From contig JBBRNY010000085.1 of NCBI GenBank assembly GCA_038229915.1, positions 1 through 10,795 of the forward strand: a stretch of 10,795 nucleotides of DNA. The letters are read 5' to 3'. The stretch's first letter is position 1, and every line of letters begins with the position of its first letter. This DNA comes from JAFDZW01 sp038229915 (lineage in GTDB: Bacteria > Bacteroidota > Ignavibacteria > Palsa-1295). The position numbers and the translations under genes were made by a program. Shown here one piece after another: positions 8,101 through 10,795 of this stretch. The notes under the pieces are model-generated. The model had not been told where the DNA came from. It searched no databases and saw only the letters and a list, made by a program, of their open reading frames with translations.

Positions 8101-8905
8101 TTTCTAAAAACTTTGACGCGAGGTCTATGATATAATTCGTATCTCCACTTATCACTGAATTTCTAGGTACCAGCAGTCCAACTATTGGAGAGTCACCAAG
8201 TGTTGTTTTACCTAGATACTCGTCGAGACTGCCATAAATCTGTTTGCTCCGCCAATCATAGATACCTTCAGACTCAGATGATGACAGCGTGCGATACTCA
8301 ATAGTTGAGTACTTTTCATCAGTCAGCCTTAGAATGATCTTTAAGAGTGAGTTTGTATTTTCATCGGTTGGTTCAAGCCAAGCGAGATATGATTCAAGGA
8401 AGTATCTCATTCCTTGCGAAGCACCAGGGATGAAACGTAATACTTTGGGCGCAAGAGTCATCAAGTCTTTCAGACGCTCAGCAAGTTTATCCTCATCGGC
8501 GATCTTCGAAAGCAACGAACGCACACGAGAGAGAGACGCGTTTTCTTTTTTTTCTTGAGGTTGTGTTGTTTGAATGTCTCCGAAACGAAGCGACCCGACT
8601 CGCACCGATCGCATCAAACGGCCACTTGAGCTAAATGGGAAGAATTGGAATAATTTTGGATGCGAAGCTAACCCCGAAAGAATATGATCTAGAAGTTCAT
8701 CGGTAAGAATATGACTTGTAATGATGACATTAGCGTTATGAATTTTCTCGGTTATAGTATCTCTACTTTTGAGTACAATATCTGATTCTATCAATATATC
8801 CAATACGAATACATCCTCACCCAGCTCTCTTCCAAGCCGAGTTATCGCGCGACGAAGCACTCGCTCGCGAGTTCTTTCAAGCGATATGAGAAGTATGGAG
8901 ATCAT
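5165..8905 (-). CDS. bchH: Magnesium chelatase subunit H-like protein (BchH/ChlH; CobN superfamily)
   Basis: From the ATG at 8905 the product is 1246 aa, the usual size for BchH/ChlH. This is the porphyrin-binding, catalytic subunit that receives the metal and inserts it into protoporphyrin IX while I and D supply ATP-driven motion. The N-terminal part (ANVIITSHILTDEL, PKVLRFIPGASQ, GIYDWRSKQIY, VISGDTNY) follows the BchH N-terminal domain. The active-site block contains GTHGALEFMPGK (about 582-593, with conserved His and Glu) and NNPSEATIAKRRSYA (about 619-633). The C-terminal part has SGSYGTNV, YQNLDSSEIGISDVDHYY, NPKWYEAMMKHGFEGV and YGWSATAQAV. These forms are those of BchH/ChlH rather than typical CobN, though CobN-type Co insertion cannot be excluded. 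The frame is open to a TTG at 8932; the ATG is preferred. It overlaps the D-like gene by 29 bases and has no Shine-Dalgarno, suggesting translational coupling. Confidence 0.88.
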   Translation of the reverse strand: MISILLISLERTRERVLRRAITRLGRELGEDVFVLDILIESDIVLKSRDTITEKIHNANVIITSHILTDELLDHILSGLASHPKLFQFFPFSSSGRLMRSVRVGSLRFGDIQTTQPQEKKENASLSRVRSLLSKIADEDKLAERLKDLMTLAPKVLRFIPGASQGMRYFLESYLAWLEPTDENTNSLLKIILRLTDEKYSTIEYRTLSSSESEGIYDWRSKQIYGSLDEYLGKTTLGDSPIVGLLVPRNSVISGDTNYIIDLASKFLENTIEVVIVFSETFDARKAIDKFLTNSSDHCIADILLSLTGFPLVGGHVKSEPQAASDALSALDIPYVSAITLTHQRKEEWLHSREGLSPIQVVTNVSLTELDGAIEPIVIASSDGEDGKQLIEDNANVLVQRIVNWLALRKKNNRDKKIAVVIFCFPPARGAVGTAAYLDVFASLHTFLKRLQSEGYDVDVPKTKEQLLKDIIGGDQNFAMSSTPLNVAATMSVSKYKEYVPRWNEATKEWGQPPGEINTDGAQFLIQGKEYGNVFVGVQPGFGYEGDPMRLLFSKNSTPHHGFLAFYAHLKRQFCADAVVHFGTHGALEFMPGKHNGLSRECWPQELIGSLPNLYLYSVNNPSEATIAKRRSYATTVSYLTPTNTRAGLYRSLESLKIFIDEYLSATNTEGNRQKALQEAIIEKANECHLEYDPSWAFSHIVEDLSAQLSEISLRLIPLGLRIIGETPKREEQLDLLEELARFDRPEIGITSLDSLLQENGKLEKEIVADRLHSIVSSLTEDGIEEAKLKLKKYDLSRSSRVSAEKTLQFLSDILERMMLSDEITPLIRALNGKFIPPSPGGDLLRVPSALPVGRNITALNPYSIPTAVALSVARMSVAQLLARAKKDNNGDSPECIGLVLWGLDNIKTGGEAIAQAFLLLGVEVRPDALGNMTKLRIISLEELQRPRIDVVFTVSGIFRDIFAHQMGLLDEAVRLIASLDEPPEKNFIRKHHLDLQAKGFKADESLYRVFSNASGSYGTNVDYMVMSNNWKEQRDLADIFSKRKGFSFGKHREEIKATEIFKELAGYIDTTYQNLDSSEIGISDVDHYYEYLGGLTNLAAVARGVKPNSYVADTTTATPVLRSLEETIRLEAQTKSLNPKWYEAMMKHGFEGVEEIKKRVDYTYGWSATAQAVPSWFYDEVHESYIRNEELRDRMQQANPDAFHAMTERLHEANSRGFWNATAEQLQELSDAASDAEEIIEGVDLQ
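5179..5184 (-). promoter_or_regulatory. Shine-Dalgarno for the zinc-ribbon gene, inside bchH
   Basis: AAGGAG on the minus strand lies 10 bases before the ATG at 5168 and is read by bchH as part of its Glu-Gly-Val codons. It fixes the start of the 57-aa gene; the other genes of this operon lack such a site. Confidence 0.6.
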
Positions 8906-10370
8906 TTGAATATAATCTGTAATCCGCGCCAAGTACTTTAGCCAATGTCATAGCTGCTTCTGATCGTCTTGCAACATCGGCAACTCTTAAATCCATTTTT
9001 TGACTTACACAAATATTTCCTAATAGTTGCAGATCAGTGAATATGTCTGCGGTATTATTTCTGCTCACATTTACTTTCCCATCAGAAATTAGTAGAATTT
9101 CTATTTTTAGATCTTGGTCTCGTCTGCGCGACAGCATACCTACCTCGATTGCTTTCTCAAGTGCTGATGCGATCGGTGTCCCGCCGCCAGTTGGTAATAT
9201 TTTTAACGCAGAAGATATTTTTGATAGACTTCTTGTCGGTGACGCAACGAGTTTCGCTTCAGCACCTCGTGCAACGATCAACGCCGCATATCGTCTCGTT
9301 TGATACGAATGTTTTAATAAACTATTTACGAATCCTTTGGCAAATCGGATTCGCGAAGATACAGCCATACTTCCGCTTGAGTCAAGAATTACTATCGTAA
9401 GGATTTTCGACAAAGCCTTATAGGGGTAGCAACGAATGTCATCTGTCTCGAGATATACTACTTGTGCATTAACACTTTTAAGACTTCTCTGTTTTTGAAA
9501 TGGCGCTGATGCAAGGATAGTATGATAGAGTGAGAATCGCCCATGCTTTGCATTGCGAACTCGCGAATAATTTACTATGCGACCAACACTTGAGATATTC
9601 TTCGTTCGAGAATGACCATTCACAGATCCTTTCACCTGATATTTTTTCTTCTCATTCTCTTGAGTAGGAAGTGAGATATCTAACTCATCAAGTATCTGTT
9701 CTTTTTGCGGATTTATTTTCGCTTCACTTTCACGTTTTATCTCAGACCGATCGTTTTGTTGCTCAGCATCATTCTTGATCTCCTGATTAGTTGTCAATTG
9801 AATGTCTCTTAAAAAGAACTGAGGCAATAGAATATATTGAAAAACATTCTGGATGCTTATATTCAATTGTTCTGCACGTGCAATAATCCTATCTATTGAC
9901 GATGAAGCTATCAACTCTTGCATTTGCCCAATACTTTCATTTGACGGAGTTTCCGATTCTCTCAAATTCTCATCACAAATAATGGTAATTAGATTCGCAA
10001 AATGTCGCAATTGCTCGTAAGACTCAGCGCCGATGACAACAAGATGATCCGTATTTGAAAGTGAAGCAAATAACGATGCAAGGAAAACAGTGCTACAGCG
10101 ACTCACATCACTTAAGACAAAGACTGATCGCGATATTTCTTTCCCGATGAAGTTCGAGATTTCATATTCAGATATGCTCATGGGAATTCTGCAAATCGGA
10201 AGAGCTAATGCATTCTTCAGCTGTTCTCCGAGTATTTTTGACCCTTCGTATGGATCAGAACCTACAAAGAGAATCGAAACATTTCGAAGGACTTGAATAA
10301 GCGATACTATTTCTGTGGGAAGCATATCAAATGGCACTAAGTGCATCGTCAATTTTTGCTTCGGAGCCAT
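8877..10370 (-). CDS. bchD: Short magnesium chelatase subunit D-like protein (degenerate AAA + VWA)
   Basis: From the ATG at 10370 the product is 497 aa, against roughly 600-700 for typical BchD/ChlD. Residues 1-185 resemble the AAA part, but the Walker A site is decayed (GSDPYEGSK, 37-45) and the Walker B site reads FVLSDVS (84-90), so ATP binding is unlikely. Residues about 195-255 are a charged Glu/Lys/Gln-rich linker without the proline run common in this subunit. From about 262 comes the C-terminal part: HGRFSLYHTILASAPFQKQR (276-295), similar to the D-type block before the integrin-I domain, then a VWA domain with an intact MIDAS (DSSGSM at 330-335, T398 in GGGTP, D430 in ISDG). It would bridge the ATPase ring and BchH. 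Other in-frame ATGs are at 10346 and 10325; the last sits one base after the I-gene stop (TGATATG). The VPF before ML aligns with the usual N-terminal PF, so 10346 or 10370 is more likely. Confidence 0.8.
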   Translation of the reverse strand: MAPKQKLTMHLVPFDMLPTEIVSLIQVLRNVSILFVGSDPYEGSKILGEQLKNALALPICRIPMSISEYEISNFIGKEISRSVFVLSDVSRCSTVFLASLFASLSNTDHLVVIGAESYEQLRHFANLITIICDENLRESETPSNESIGQMQELIASSSIDRIIARAEQLNISIQNVFQYILLPQFFLRDIQLTTNQEIKNDAEQQNDRSEIKRESEAKINPQKEQILDELDISLPTQENEKKKYQVKGSVNGHSRTKNISSVGRIVNYSRVRNAKHGRFSLYHTILASAPFQKQRSLKSVNAQVVYLETDDIRCYPYKALSKILTIVILDSSGSMAVSSRIRFAKGFVNSLLKHSYQTRRYAALIVARGAEAKLVASPTRSLSKISSALKILPTGGGTPIASALEKAIEVGMLSRRRDQDLKIEILLISDGKVNVSRNNTADIFTDLQLLGNICVSQKMDLRVADVARRSEAAMTLAKVLGADYRLYSNDLHTSHIA

Positions 10371-10795
10371 ATTGGTCGAACGGGTTTTTGCGAAGACGGT
10401 GGCGCAAACACATCCCCGCTACGAAAGCAATATCCTCATTTTCAATAATAGAACGACCTTCGAACGAAGCCAAAGCTCGTGCTGCCCTCACAAGAGCAAG
10501 TTCGCCTCGATGACCTTCAAGTTGTAGAACACTACATATTTTTGATGCCCGCTCGATCACACTGTCTGGGATGATGACCTTCGAAAGATTCTCAACCGCA
10601 CTCGCAATTTGTTCGCGGAGTTCGGTTGTCTCCTGTTCAAATTTTGCTATACATTCTTCTGCGCCATCTTCAAAAGCAAGTCGGCGGCGCACTACCTCCG
10701 CACGATCAGCAACATTATCTTCGTTATGCAAAAAGACCGAAAGAGCAAAACGATCAAGCAACTGCGGACGTAGCTCGCCTTCTTCGGGATTGCAC
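10327..10795 (-). CDS. bchI: Magnesium chelatase subunit I-like AAA+ ATPase, C-terminal part (5' end outside window)
   Basis: The frame is open to the window edge; 156 codons of the C-terminal part are visible. The first residues read CNPEEGELRPQLLDRFALSV, the hallmark post-sensor-1 segment of BchI/ChlI with the arginine-finger region. It is followed by the helical lid: GHRGELALVRAARALASFEG (sensor-2 arginine area) and AGMCLRHRLRKNPFDQ, a typical I-subunit ending. This protein is the hexameric ATPase motor that drives metal insertion together with the D and H subunits. The Walker A and B motifs lie upstream and cannot be checked. The stop overlaps the start region of the D-like gene by 43 bases if the most upstream ATG is used, so the two are surely co-transcribed. 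Confidence 0.9.
   Translation of the reverse strand, partial: CNPEEGELRPQLLDRFALSVFLHNEDNVADRAEVVRRRLAFEDGAEECIAKFEQETTELREQIASAVENLSKVIIPDSVIERASKICSVLQLEGHRGELALVRAARALASFEGRSIIENEDIAFVAGMCLRHRLRKNPFDQYGSEAKIDDALSAI

Noticed and set aside
8905..8932. TTG at 8932 as the start of the BchH-like protein
   Set aside because: The ATG at 8905 starts immediately before the first beta strand (ISILLISLER), reduces the overlap with the D gene, and does not need a rare start codon.
1..10795. CRISPR arrays, insertion sequences, phage or toxin-antitoxin genes
   Set aside because: No spaced direct repeats, terminal inverted repeats, transposase motifs or phage-like proteins were seen; the tRNA has no visible integrase or duplicated 3' end beside it.

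Overview
The window looks like a chromosomal piece from a member of the Bacteroidota/Chlorobiota assemblage (Chlorobi, Ignavibacteria or Kapabacteria-like). The grounds are a secreted Omp28-type protein ending in a type IX secretion (Por) sorting tail, mostly weak or absent Shine-Dalgarno sequences, and a TAnnTTTG-type -7 element ahead of one gene. The lineage is an inference and no marker gene settles it.

Left part (1-3980, + strand). A 717-aa exported protein with a thioredoxin-like CxxC module and a C-terminal T9SS tail is closed by a strong intrinsic terminator. After a 134-nt gap holding a 21-bp dyad and a possible promoter comes a stand-alone aryl-CoA ligase of the benzoate/2-aminobenzoate type.

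Middle part (3936-4998). A tRNA-Thr(CGT) on the minus strand has its own terminator. Upstream of it is a minus-strand VOC (glyoxalase-fold) gene, divergent from a plus-strand four-helix DUF4149-like membrane protein.

Right part (4995-10795, minus strand). A compact operon reads leftwards from the window edge: a bchI/chlI-like AAA+ ATPase (5' end outside the window), a short bchD/chlD-like VWA protein, a full-length bchH/chlH-like chelatase subunit, and a previously unlisted 57-aa zinc-ribbon protein. Each gene overlaps or nearly touches the next. I, D and H together would form an ATP-driven chelatase that inserts Mg2+ (or Co2+) into a tetrapyrrole. The H subunit resembles BchH/ChlH more than CobN along its whole length, so Mg-protoporphyrin synthesis is the simplest reading. 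However, no other chlorophyll or cobalamin gene is in view, so the metal and the porphyrin are not proven. The most interesting points are the reduced D subunit, which has lost recognisable Walker A and B motifs and the proline-rich linker, and the small zinc-ribbon gene translationally coupled to bchH.
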